From Garcia nutans (lineage: Eukaryota > Streptophyta > Magnoliopsida > Malpighiales > Euphorbiaceae), in NCBI GenBank assembly GCA_947685225.1, contig CANTUV010000055.1, positions 8,505,501-8,569,500 on the forward strand: a DNA stretch of 64,000 nucleotides. Direction: 5' to 3'. Position 1 is the first letter of the stretch. Every line of letters starts with the position of its first letter. The notes below the pieces were generated by a model. The model worked only from the letters and a program-made list of their open reading frames with translations. It did no database searches and was not told the DNA's origin. Both the position numbers and the translations under genes were made by a program. Shown one piece after another: positions 11,733-22,854 of this stretch.

Positions 11733-12992
11733 TGTGAACCTCGGTTTCCACCCGAAAAGGATTCGGATGAACGTTCACTTGTTGTTAGGAGTCGCCACTC
11801 AGTTTTTTCTGTTCAAAGGGAAAAACTAAGAAAACCCTTGTTTGACTCCAATTAATGCATCCAATGTAAAGGTTTCTAATCTACGAACCCAAGGAGGATT
11901 CGGGGACTATGTCATGTATTTGATTAATTTGCCCAAAAGAAACAAACCCAAAAGGGACGAAGAAAAGAAGACAAGCAGATTGTTAGTAAATTGTGGACTT
12001 GCTATTTGGGGTGAATCCCAAATATGCCTACATACTCTCGTTTTTATGAGAGATCAAAGCTCATGTAGTTCGGAAAAGCCTATTTAAAGGCAATTATGCA
12101 TTATGCATGCGTGTGTGTATGCTTCGTGCATTGTCGGGCTTTTTGCCAAAATTGTGAGATTTTGAGCACTTAGTGCTAATTTTGATGAAATTTGGGTACT
12201 TGGTACCAAAAAGAATGCAATTTAGGCTCTGTGCCAAAAGATTGATTTTAACTGTGATGGGCTTCATGCCAAAGATGGATTTTAATTTGGATAGGCTTCA
12301 TGGCAAAAGAGATTAGGTCTTTGACCCAAAAATAAATTAAGAAGAAGATGTAGTGCTTTTATGATATGCCTGAATTGACAAAGGATAAATTAGGATGCTA
12401 CCTTGTTTAGGGTTCTCCCACTTCGTAGTTCCAGATCTCGTTTTCTCGGGTCTTGGATTATGATCCTTGATTATTTTGATTTAGATTAATTCCTGCAGCA
12501 CAATGTTAGATTTACTCAAAGAAAAGTCCAAGAGAAGTTCTTAAGCGTGTGAAAATAGAGAGAGTTCGTCCGCCCGAAGTCCACCTGAAAAAAACCGAAC
12601 CCTTTTTCTGAAAATTTGGAGGCTTTTATAGACAAAATTCGGACTTGGATGGCGGTTAACTTGCCAGAAGAAAAATCAGGCGGTCGGACCGCCGTGCGCG
12701 GCAGTTGGACCGCCGTGCACTGTGCATGGCAGTTGGACCGCTGCTTGCGGTGGTTCAGCTGCCAAAATAGCACATCAGGTCGCACGATTTTCGCTCAAAC
12801 TGATTTTTCGGGAGCTACAGACCTCCAAAAAATATTCCAGGACCATATCTGTGATCCTCGCATCATTTCGGACATTTCAAGTACCATGAAGACATACTTT
12901 TGGTGAACTTTACCGTGGACCTCTGGTGTGGCTCGGTTGTCTGCGGTCTGAGAAAATCGGCTTTCCGAGCCTCAAAAATTTGAGTATTCACA
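11733..12992 (-). repeat. 3' LTR of element B
   Basis: Ends TGTGAACC and TTCACA. It is nearly identical to 21497-22707 apart from a roughly 50-base length difference in a GC-rich patch around 12650-12720. It is followed by a C-rich polypurine complement at 12993. Confidence 0.95.
12650..12775. repeat. GC-rich inverted/tandem motif patch in element B LTR
   Basis: The patch repeats the words ttggaccgc and gcggtcggaccgc, the latter close to a perfect palindrome, several times within about 120 bases. The other LTR has the same patch in shorter form at about 22415-22475. It lies upstream of the LTR's internal end in element orientation and could fold into hairpins. The function is unknown to me. 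Confidence 0.7.
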
Positions 12993-13004
12993 ATTGCCCC
13001 CCAC
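12993..13004 (-). other. Polypurine tract of element B
   Basis: The minus strand reads GTGGGGGGCAAT directly before the 3' LTR, which fits plus-strand priming and confirms minus orientation. Confidence 0.8.
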
Positions 13005-13184
13005 TGGGGACCATAAAAATGATTTATGGGATCCAGTGGCCTTCTGAAGAGCGAATTTTGAGCGAGGGGTAAAAGACCCGCCTTTTGGCATTTCTGGGTT
13101 GGTTGCAACACTTCTGATTTTTCTCTGATTGTATTCTGACTTTTCTGTACCTGCACTTTTGTTTAGCACAAATAGTACATATGT

Positions 13185-13908
13185 ATGCATGATGTCCTCT
13201 TTTATTTTCATAAAGGTATTTATTTGCTTCTTTACAACTATTGCATGCACAACTGGACCAAGAGTCTTCAAAAGGTTGAAAGGATCAATATGGGAAGATA
13301 TGGATTGAAAGTTGTTGCTACTCTTAGAGGCGTAGCTGTAGATTGGGATTCCTTGCATGCTTGTACCAGATTTTGGGATCCGCAAGCTCACGTCTTCAGA
13401 TTTGGTGCCCGGATGGACGAGATGTGTCCTCTTTTTGAGGAATTCTGCTCAATTATTGGATGTGACCCAAATGCCCCTCTTGTAAGGCATAAGGTTCAAA
13501 TTAGCCATGCGAGGTCTTTTCAGAGGCTTTTCAACTTTACAAGACCTCAAGCTCAAGCTATGATTGCGGATGGGAATTGATCAGAGGGTTCCTCTTCCTG
13601 TTGGGCTTACCATTGCTTCCCCCATTACTCCCGGAGTTACTCGAGCTGTTCTACAAACTTGGGTTAGGAACCATCAGATGATCAGGCCTTTTGCAGAGCC
13701 TTCCCTTGTCTAGCCTACTCCAGAGTATAGAACTTGGTTTATAGCTGAAGTTTGGCCAATTCAAAAGCCAATGAGGCATGCATTGCTACAGGAGTTGGAG
13801 GGAGAGGATATGGTTCCTCTTAACTAGGGGAAGATAGATGTTGCAGAGAGTTCCGGGACTAAGGAAGATACCGAAGACTCTGCCCCACATAGGAGACGTA
13901 GGATTTAG
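13185..13908 (+). pseudogene. Antisense ORF (aORF) of element B, plant-mobile-domain-like protein
   Basis: This frame runs opposite to gag-pol between the pol end and the 3' LTR. The first open stretch ends at 13580. A later ATG at 13290 (MGRYGLKVVATLRG) is an equally plausible start. Visible segments are RFWDPQAHVFRFGARMDEMCP and then LFEEFCSIIGCDPNAPLVRHK, which recall the F-x-F, T-P-x-L-E-E-hydrophobic layout of plant mobile domain (aminotransferase-like) proteins. After a shift near 13572 the frame continues with GLTIASPITPGVTRAVLQTW and TPEYRTWFIAEVWP and ends in a basic tail at 13908, with in-frame stops at 13711 and 13825. Antisense ORFs at this place are known in Tat-lineage elements; the domain assignment is my inference. 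Its role is unknown. Confidence 0.65.
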
Positions 13909-13919
13909 ATCCTAGGGTT

Positions 13920-14345
13920 GACTCTATTGTCTACTTTTTTTTTTTGGGTTGCTTGTACCTTTTTGGTTCCTTGGATGTTTAGGACTTGTGGTTTGACTCT
14001 TTTCATGGAAAGAATGACTATTTTTGTAATGAATGATTCTTTTTGGAATGAATGACTCTTTTTGGAATGAATGACTTTTTCATTTGCTTTCCAAGCATTA
14101 TCTACTTTATTTGCTTGCACTAATTTTTGCCTAAGCCGTCCTTTCGGATTTTCAACTTAGCGAGCTCTTACCCATTCTTGCCTAAGCCGCCCTTTGCGGG
14201 TTTTCAACTTAGTAGAAATTTTTTTTTTGGCAAAAGAAAAATGAATCAATGGTTTTCATTAAAATTTAGACAGTGCTCAAGGAGAGCTGCCTACATATCT
14301 CGAATTAGTTTGCGAGAATCAGGTCTAATGTAGTTCCTTACAATG
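13920..14345. other. Element B non-coding spacer between aORF and pol, with short tandem repeats
   Basis: A T-rich stretch at about 13925-13945 follows the antisense ORF. Three near-copies of ggaatgaatgactcttttt lie at about 14020-14085. Two copies of a phrase beginning tgcctaagccg and ending ttttcaacttag occur at about 14126-14160 and 14190-14212. These could serve as the 3' untranslated region of either transcript. No protein is apparent. Confidence 0.6.
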
Positions 14346-14350
14346 CATGA

Positions 14351-17300
14351 TTATACATAATATTTCTTTAATTGATCCAGATTGCATGGGTTTGTGAACT
14401 CCAGACCATCCAAATCAGACAAGATGACGGCTCCGCCGGAAAGTATTTTCTTTACAATGTGGGGTCCAGCCCAATGAGGACGAAACTTCCCACGAGGATC
14501 TGTAACGGGTGTTCTGATCTCTTTCAGAACCAAACAACCTTCTTCCAACTTTCGATCTTTGACCTTTTTATTGAAATGTCTAGCCATTCGCCTCTAATAC
14601 CCTTGAATCTGATGAAGAGCTTGAAGTCTTTTTTCATCCAAACCCAACAACTGATGGTGATAATTGCTAATCCATTCAGCTTCATTTATCTGACTTTCTT
14701 GAATTATCCTCACCGATTGAACTTCCAGTTCAATGGGGAGTACTGCTTCCATTCCGTACACCAGTGAATACGGGGTTGCCCCAGTAGGAGTTCTAATTGA
14801 TGTTCTATATCCCCACAAAGCCAGTGGTAACTTCTCATGCCAACACCTATGTTCCTCGATCATTTTTTGTATGATCACCTTTATAGACTTATTTGCTGCT
14901 TCTACAGCTCCATTTGTTTGAGGTCTATAAGGAGAGGACTTATGATGCTGGACCTTCTTATCCTTCAAGAGTTTAGCAAATTCTGCTTGGAAATGAGTTC
15001 CATTATCAGTGATGATCTTGAATGGCGTTCCGTACCGACAAAGGATGTTGGTTCGGACAAATTGCGCTGCCTTTTTGGCATCTAATTCTGCATAGGAAGC
15101 TGCTTCAACCCACTTTGTGAAGTAATCCACTACTACCAAGATAAACTGATTTCCATTCGAAGCTCTTAGATGTATTTTGCCAATTATATCTATTCCCCAA
15201 GTAGCGAAGGGCCATGGAGAAGTGATTGGATTCAGGGCAACAGGAGGTTACTTCTGCAGCTTAGCAAATATCTGGCACTGATGGCATTCTTGCACAAATG
15301 ACACACAGTCCGTATTCATAGTGGACCAATAATATCCTAGATTGGCTATTTTTCGAGCCAAGGCGATCCCATACATATGCGGTCCTGATTCGCCACCATG
15401 TACCATTTCCATTATCCGCTTAGCCTCTGCTTCATTCACACACCTTAGGTGCATTCCATTCCAACTTCTTTTGTAAAGGATATCTCCATTAAGAATGTAA
15501 CCTATGGCTAGCTGCCTTATTGCTCTCTGATCAACCCTTGATGATCCCTCCGGATAACTTCCGTCCTTGAGATAACTCTTGATATCCCAGAACCATGGTT
15601 TACCATCGGCCAAATGCATTACGTGGGCAGGTTGCTTCTGAAGTTGAACTTTCAATGGACGAATGGCTTTCCCCTCCTTGATATTGATCATGCAAGCTAA
15701 AGTAGCCAGGGCATCAGCAAACTGATTCTTTGCTCTTGGGAGATATTCGAAGGACAGATCATCGAATTGTTGTGCCAAATGATCAAGGCGTTGTAGGTAA
15801 GGAACCAAACGCTCTTCTCTTATTTTCCATTTCCTTAAAGCTTGTGATACTATTAAAATAGAATCACCATAGACCTTTAGGTTCTTAATCCCCAATCCCA
15901 GGGCGGCTTCGAGCCCATTGATGCAAGCTTCATATTCTGCTTCATTGTTTGTGCAGCTAAAGTCAAGTTTAACTGCAAAGGGAATGTATTCTCCACAAGG
16001 AGTTTTGAACACAATCCCAATTCCATTTCCATGATAATTCGATGCCCCATCAAAATACATCTCCCAAACACTTCTTTCCACATTCAAGAGGTCTTCGTCA
16101 GGGAAATTCATTTCTCGCATCTCGTCTTCTACGGGTAATTCTGCCAACTGGTCAGCTATTGCCCCACCTTTCACAGCTTTCCTTTGAATGAATTTTAAGT
16201 CAAAAGCTGCCAATGTTGACACCCACTTTGCCATTTTGCTGTCCAAAACAGGCCTCTCCATAAGGAATTTCAAGAGAATCTGTTCTGCGATGACACAAGT
16301 AGTGTAAGAAGACAAGTAGTGTTGTAACTTCGTGTAGGTCCAATACAACGCTAAACACAACTTCTCAATCTTGTTATACTTTAACTCATAGTCCAGCATC
16401 CTTTTGCTGAGGTAGTAAATTGAATTTTCTACCTTTGTACCTTCGGCCTCTTGAGCTAGCATTGCACCCATGGCTTCATCTGTTACAGATAAATACAAGA
16501 GCAGAGGTTTTCCCATTCTGGGAGGTTGTAGAATTGGCGGACTTAACAAGTATTCTTTGATCTTGTCGAAGGCCTTCTGGCAGTCTTCATTCCATTCTTG
16601 TGAAGCACCTTTCCTTAGTAGCTTAAAGATAGGACCACAAGTCTCTGCCAACTGCGATATGAATCGACTGATATACTGTAATCTATCTAGCAAACCTCAA
16701 ATCTCCTTTTCTGTTCTTGGTGGAGGCATTTCCAGAATAGCCTTTGACTTTGCTGGATCAATTTCTATTCCTTTCTTGCTGACCAAATATCCCAAAAATA
16801 AGCCTGATGTTGCTCCAAATAGGCACTTTGCAGGATTAAGCTTCAAATTGTACTTGCGAAGTCTAAGGAAGAACTTCTCAAGTGCTTCAACATGTTCTTC
16901 TGGAGATTTTGACTTAACAATCATATCGTCAACATACACTTCTACTTCTTTGTGAATCATGTCATGAAAGACTGTTGTCGCCATCCTTTGGTAGGTAGCC
17001 CCTGTTTATCAATCCAAAAGGCATAACCCTATAGCAAAAAGTGTCCCATTCTATAATGAAAGCTGTCTTCTCTTTGTCTGGTGGGTGCACCATGATCTGA
17101 TTGTACCCAACCGCAAGGTCAGTCATGGAAACCATCACATGCCCAGCCATCCTGTCTATTAGCAAATCGATGTGTGGTAGCGGGAAATCATCCTTGGGAC
17201 AAGCCTTATTCAAATCTCTATAGTCAACACACATCCTGACCTTTCCGTCTTTCTTCGGGACTGGCACAATGTTTGCTAACCAGGAAGGGTAGGCAATTGG

Positions 17301-19040
17301 TTCTATGAACCTATTATCCAGTTGCTTGGCAACCTCTTCTTTAATCTTCAAAGACCATTCTGGCTTCATTCTTCTCAACTTATGCTTAACCGGCTTTGCA
17401 TCCGGGTATAGCGAAATCTTATGAACTGCTATGGCTGGGTCTATTCCCGTGACATCACTTGTCTTCCTCATGAAGCAGTCGACATATCTTCTGATGCACT
17501 CAACAACCTGTTCCTTATTCACACAATCATATGCAATGTATGTATATTCATTTTCTTTGCCAATTATTATCTTTTCATTTATTTCTTTTATTTCATTTAT
17601 TTCATTTTTGCTAGATAATACTTGGAAAGCAAAAGACACAGGGTAACCAAGAACTTGAACAGTTTCATTAATAATGGCGGAGTCATCCTTCAGAGTTACA
17701 TTATATTTGACATCAGGGTTTTCTATTCCTGAAGCTAAGGAAGACTCAGAACTGGACTCTGACTCCATGTTTGACTCAAGATTTGACTCAGTACAAGACT
17801 CAGGTTCAGGGTATGACAGATGACTAGGTTTGATTGTAGCTGCTTGTCCCTCCTCGGCATACCAGTTCATCAGTGGTCCATCTGTTGTCTTGATCAGCTT
17901 CATGAAGTCCCTTTTGTCTTCAAAATTGGTTATCACAGCAACCTCATCAAAGAGACTAGGCCGCATGAAATCTTCCACTTGTGGGTCAGTTATAGGTTCT
18001 GGCTCTTCTTCCTTTATGGTCAAAACATCAGTAAACATCTCAAAACCCGGTAACTTCTTTCCAGTCATAGGAGAATAGAATGGCTCCTGAAAACCACAGT
18101 AAGGAACTGCTTTTCCAGGTTTGCAAAAGTGACCGTTCAGAGTTCTAAAGTAAGGGCGCATTTTGAGGTTTTTTGCCCCCCAAGTCTTCTTTTTCTTCTT
18201 CCCATGCTCAAACTCTTCTATCTCCTCGTTTGTGGGGTTGTACCCCAAGCCAAAAGTTTCCTTATTCCCAGGCTCTTCCCATGGCCGCACTGTGGATGAT
18301 TTTCTCCCAGACCTTATCATTTCCATCCCGAGTAGCAGACCTACCCTCAGCATCATTCCCACCAAGCAATTGACTTGGACCTCCCCAAAGTCATATAGAA
18401 TGAATGGCCCTTTGGGCCTTTCTCCTTCAATGCATTGAACAGTGTCATAATGGAACCCAGTCAAGGCCATAGCAGTTTCACCAGGAACAACCTCAAAAAG
18501 AGACTGATCCGTGGTTTTCTTGTTGATTTCACATGTGTCTCCTTTAATAGTGATGATTTTTCCTTCAAAAGGGAACTTAAGTTTTTGATGTAATGAAGAA
18601 GGTACAGCATTATTCTGATGAATCCACGGCCTTCCAAGGAGGAGATTAAAGCTCGCGAGCACATCAATGACCTGGAACGGCACTCCCTTTTTTACCGGTC
18701 CAATAACAACTTCCAGAGTAGCAATACCCAAAATTTCTCCTCGAGTATTATCATATGCTTTAACAATTTGATCAGAAGGTGTAAGATCTGTAGCCTCCAA
18801 TCCCAGACAGCTTGCTACTTTCAAAGGACATATATTTAAGGCTGACCCATTATCAATGAGAACCATGGGTACAGTCTTTCCCCTAGTTTGCAAGGTGATG
18901 TATAGAGTATTATTGTGTTTCATGCCATCTTCTGGTAAATCTACATCAGAAAACCTGATACTCAATGCTTTGGTTGATTGGGTCAAAGTGGCCACCAAAG
19001 CTTCTGGGCTTGTGTCTACTGATGTATCAAGTTGACTCAA
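14351..19040 (-). pseudogene. pol: Element B pol: protease, RT, RNase H, archaeal RNase H, integrase
   Basis: A nearly complete polyprotein in frame segments 19040-16962, 16984-16697, 16693-15248, 15139-14594 and 14587-14351. Protease is seen as VLIDNGSALNICP. RT shows KDGKVRMCVDYRDLN, FPLPHIDLLID and YVDDMIVKS, with the catalytic YVDD intact. RNase H follows. The archaeal-type RNase H shows YFDGASNYHGNGIGIVF and NNEAEYEACINGL. Integrase has the zinc segment ending CHQC, then IDIIGK, TDNGTHF and SPYRPQTNGAVEAANK. The end, LDQLKKYYV, is typical of Tat elements. One frameshift near 17010 joins the first two segments. Single-codon stops lie at about 16694, 15248 and 14591, and all other joins are in one frame. 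The enzyme set copies and integrates the element. Confidence 0.93.
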
Positions 19041-19088
19041 AGCTTTACTGAGAGCCTGACGGTGTGGGAATGAGGAAGCAAGTAGCTC

Positions 19089-20757
19089 CTAAATTGACAC
19101 CTTAGCTTGAGTTTGTTTAAGCTGAGTGAGTACAGGGTCTTCCTTTGGCTCTGGCGTCTTCTTATATGGGTGATTTGGGGTTTTAGGGGCTTTCCCCAAG
19201 TCAAGTGGCTGATATTGCCTTCCACTTCTTGTCAAAGCATCAACCTCTTCAGCGAGGTCATTCAAATCCAGCACACATACTTCATTCATTTCCAAGAGAA
19301 GTTTGAAAGGATCAAACAACTCTTCTTCCACAGTGATGGCGTGGATGGAATGATTGGGCAAAGGGTTAGTATTAATGTTTGGTTTACTCCTGAGAGGAAT
19401 GATGTCACCACTATCCACCAGATCTTGGATGCGGTTTTTCAGAGTCCAGCAAGCATCTGTTCTATGCCCATTTCCTTGGTGGTATTCACAGTACTCATTG
19501 GCCCTATAATTGGAGGGTAATGGGTTTGGAGGAGGCCTTGGGTCCAAAGGTTTCAAGTACTTTCCTTCCACGGCCTTTTTAAACACCGGATGAAGGGGTA
19601 TCCCAAGGTCGGTATATTGCCTTCTTGGCTGATTTCTCTGCCCAAGATTGCCCACACGTAAAGGATTCGCAGGGGCAATATTGGCCACTTCATTGACCTT
19701 GCTTGAGGAAGCAGCTTGGCCCTGTTTCTTATACTTTAAAGTAGCTCCCTCATCCACTATCTTACCCCATTGTATCAAATCTTCTACCTTAGTTGCAGTC
19801 GCAATGAGCGATTTGAAAGTAGGTAGGTATTAGGTTTGCATTTGACCTTGATATGTAGGCCTTAAATTCTTGATTATGATATCAATCTGCTCCTGTTCTG
19901 AAGGGCGATTGATCATTTGGGCAGCCTTCGCCCTCCACCTCGTAAGGAACGAGGAGAAGGGTTCATTGTTGTTTTGCTTGGTAGTCTCAAGCTCCCTTCT
20001 AGTGACATCTACCTCAATATTGTAGTGGTATTGAGAGTTAAATGCATTACAGATGTCTTCCCAGGTCTTAATCTTGGCACGATCTAGGCTTACAAACCAT
20101 TTAAGGGCAGCACCAGTCAAGGATTGTTGGAAGAGTTGAGCAAAGAGCTCGTCATTTAAACCCCAAGGGCTTAAGGCCCCCACATATATCTTCAGGTGGG
20201 TTTTAGGGCAAGTAGTCCCATCAAATCTGTCCATCCCAGGCATCTTGAATTTTGGAGGCAACCTAGCTTGGGGAAACAAGGATAAGGAATCCATGTCTAC
20301 CACCTCTTTATGAGTTTTCATGGCAGTGATTGACCTTTCAAACAATTCAAGTTTTTTTTTTAGTTTATCAATTTCAGTAGCATTCTTAGAGGGTGGATCC
20401 TCCAAATTGACGACAGGGGTATTATTCTGAGCAGTCATGGGGGTACTAGTTTGTCCCAAAATAGGTTCCTTCCCTAGATTTCCAGGAGTAGTGGCTGTCT
20501 TTGGTGCCCCCCCCCCCCCCCAATTCGGCCAAGATGGCTACCCTTTGGGCGGTCAAGGCTTCATCAATTTTTTCTTGCATCCTAGCTTCAATCTCCTTAA
20601 CCTGTCCATCTAGCAAGGCCTTAATCTGTTCAATAGTAGCCATTTCAGTAATTGGAGTAGTTGGTGAAGCTGGGGTAGTAGGACTTGTGGGTGATTGCAC
20701 AGTTGGAGTTGGTGTAGATTGTGTAGGTGAAGGCACACGGATAGTGGGTACCTGCAA
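19089..20757 (-). pseudogene. gag: Element B gag
   Basis: The start MQVPTIRVPSPTQST at 20757 opens a Pro/Thr-rich N-terminus and a helical stretch (EQIKALLDGQVKEIEARMQEK). The frame then shifts at a run of 15 G on the coding strand (20521-20507). It continues with PPKFKMPGMDRFDGTTCP, LKWFVSLDRAKIKTWEDIC and SFLTRWRAKAAQM (gag core), then the CCHC-like CEYHQGNGHRTDAC, then NTNPLPNHS. In-frame stops occur at about 19830 and at 19089, just before the protease frame. Gag and pol were evidently one long frame originally, because pol continues in the same register after 19089. Gag would package element RNA. Confidence 0.9.
20507..20521. repeat. C15 homopolymer in element B gag
   Basis: Fifteen C on the + strand read as glycine codons on the coding strand. 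The gag frame before and after this run differs, which points to a length change by slippage. Confidence 0.9.
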
Positions 20758-20764
20758 ATGTTAA

Positions 20765-21474
20765 GGGTAAAGGATCATGGTAGTGTGTAGGGTAGGAAGA
20801 CTCTTGATCCACTTATATATATCAAAAGGTTTTCCCCAAAACAGTGTTGTTATGTTGCATGAATGCACCTCATCACATCATAATTCATTTTAATGGAATG
20901 TGGCACTATTATTGGGTACATACAACCTAAAGGAGGGTTCTATTGTTACATGAAAAATAGAGAATAGGCTTATAATAGGGACCCTTGAGTCTTGAGTAAG
21001 ATATACCTAACCACATGTGAAACAAAGAGTTTCGCGTGGGTCCAACAGTACGTTTACTCATGGGCCACTCCAAAAGGATTGGAATGGTTTGCGACAACAG
21101 GGAGGACGCTTTGACTGTCCGCCGGCATAATCAAGGAGACCTGCCGGTCAGCGCTACTTGCTATCCAGACTCAGAATTTTGAACAGAAAGAGAAGAAATT
21201 CATTTGAAAATAATTTTTTATGCAATGGAGGAAAATGATTCCTCCATATAATTCAAGAGAAAAAGATTCTCTAAATGACAAAACAAGTGCACAATTAATT
21301 AAACAAGGAGTCCATCAAAGGAAAAAGATTCCTTTTGTCAATTTTATTCCAATATCCTTAAGGAAAGGATATATATTGCTAAGGTACCCTGCAAAAAAAA
21401 ATTACCCTAAAGAAAGGGCAAGTTAGTCAAATAAACAATAGTAGTCCACTAAGATCCCATAAATCATTTTTATA
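20765..21474 (-). other. Element B untranslated leader
   Basis: This stretch separates the gag start from the primer-binding site. It has no long frame with recognisable similarity, and the 68-codon + strand frame at 21220 is purine-biased chance sequence. It presumably holds packaging signals, which I cannot point to. Confidence 0.6.
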
Positions 21475-21493
21475 GTCCCCAGTGGAGTCGCCA
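21475..21493 (-). other. Primer-binding site of element B
   Basis: The minus strand reads TGGCGACTCCACTGGGGAC three bases inside the 5' LTR. It has the TGG start complementary to a tRNA CCA end. I do not assign the tRNA with confidence. Confidence 0.75.
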
Positions 21494-21496
21494 GAC

Positions 21497-22707
21497 TGTG
21501 AACCTCGGTTTCCACCCGAAAAGGATTCGGATGAACGTTCACTTATTGTTAGGAGTCGCCACTCAGTTTTTTCTGTTCAAAGGGAAAAACTAAGAAAATC
21601 CTTGTTTGACTCCAATTAATGCATCCAATGTAAAGGTTTCTAATATACGAACCCAATGAGGATTTGGGGACTATGTCATGTATTTGATTAATTTGCCCAA
21701 AAGAAACAAACCCAAAAGGGACGAAGAAAAGAAGACAAGCATATTGTTAGTAAATTGTGGACTTGCTATTTGGGGTGAATCCCAAATATGCCTACATACT
21801 CTCGTTTTTATGAGAGATCAAAGCCCATGTAGTTCGGAAAAGCCTATTTAAAGGCAATTATGCATTATGCATGCGTGTGTGTATGCTTCGTGCATTGTTG
21901 GGCTTTTTGCCAAAATTGTGAGATTTTGAGCACTTAGTGCTAATTTTGATGAAATTTGGGTACTTGGTATCAAAAAGAATGCGATTTAGGCTCCGTGCCA
22001 AAAGATTGATTTTAACTGTGATGGGCTTCATGCCAAAGATGGATTTTAATTTGGATAGGCTTCATGGCAAAAGAGATTAGGTCTTTGACCCAAAAAGAAA
22101 TTAAGAAGAAGATGTAGTGCTTTATGATATGCCTGAATTGACAAAGTATAAATTAGGATGCTACCTTGTTTAGGGTTCTCCCACTTCGTAGTTCCAGATC
22201 TTGTTTTCTCGGGTCTTGGATTATGATCCTTGATTATTTTGATTTAGATTAATTCCTGCAGCACAAGGTTAGATTTACACAAAGAAAAGTCCAAGAGAAG
22301 TTCTTAAGCGTGTGAAAATAGAGAGAGTTCGTCCGCCCGAAGTCCACCTGAAAAAGAACCGAACCCTTTTTCTGAAAATTTGGAGGCTTTTATAGACAAA
22401 ATTCAGACTTGGACGGCGGTCGGACCGCCGTGCACTGTGCACGGCGGGTTGGACCGCTGCCTGCGGCGGTTCAGCCGCCAAAATAGCACATCGGGTCACA
22501 CGATTTTTGCTCAAACTGATTTTTCGGGAGCTACAGACCTCCAAAAAATATTCCGGGACCATATCCGTGATCCTCGCGTCATTCCGGACATTTCAAGTAC
22601 CATGAAGACATACTTTCGGTGAACTTTACCGTGGACCTCTGGTCTGGCTCGGTTGTCTGCGGTCTGAGAAAATCGGCTTTTCGAGCCTCAAAATTCGAGT
22701 ATTCACA
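21497..22707 (-). repeat. 5' LTR of element B
   Basis: Pairs with 11733-12992 over its whole length. In element orientation it precedes the primer-binding site, so it would have held the active promoter. The GC-rich patch is shorter here by roughly 50 bases. Confidence 0.95.
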
Positions 22708-22712
22708 AGTTA
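22708..22712. other. Target-site duplication agtta (right copy, element B)
   Basis: A perfect match to 11728-11732, directly after the CA end of the right LTR. Confidence 0.93.
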
Positions 22713-22837
22713 ATGCATGAATTAATGTAGATCTAGATAACAATGAAAACAAGACATGAGAGAATATTCCTAAGCTACGTAGTATTCTTACACATTTATG
22801 CTTACGAACCTTTAACCTATATATTAGTATAAATCTA

Positions 22838-22850
22838 GGCTCTGATACCA
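22838..22850 (-). other. Primer-binding site of element A (initiator Met tRNA type)
   Basis: On the minus strand this reads TGGTATCAGAGCC four bases inside the right LTR, the standard plant initiator-methionine tRNA primer complement. The remainder of A's leader (22713-22837) lies next to it, and element B occupies the adjacent position. Confidence 0.93.
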
Positions 22851-22854
22851 CCTC

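Larger units (their letters stand above)
11733..22707 (-). mobile_element. Element B: Tat-lineage Ty3/gypsy retrotransposon with antisense ORF, 11.0 kb
   Basis: LTRs of 1260 bp (11733-12992) and 1211 bp (21497-22707) begin TGTGAACC and end TTCACA, with perfect 5-bp duplications outside. The coding order on the minus strand is gag, protease, RT, RNase H, archaeal-type RNase H and integrase, with no chromodomain. A separate + strand ORF lies between the pol end and the 3' LTR. The first ~190 bases of the two LTRs differ at 5 positions, so this is the youngest large insertion in the nest. It inserted into element A's leader. Confidence 0.95.

Noticed and set aside
16470..19833. Long + strand frames (up to 161 codons) opposite element B pol and gag
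   Set aside because: No motif or start context of their own; they mirror well-conserved minus-strand domains. Only the frame at 13185 lies outside the sense coding region and keeps protein-like character.
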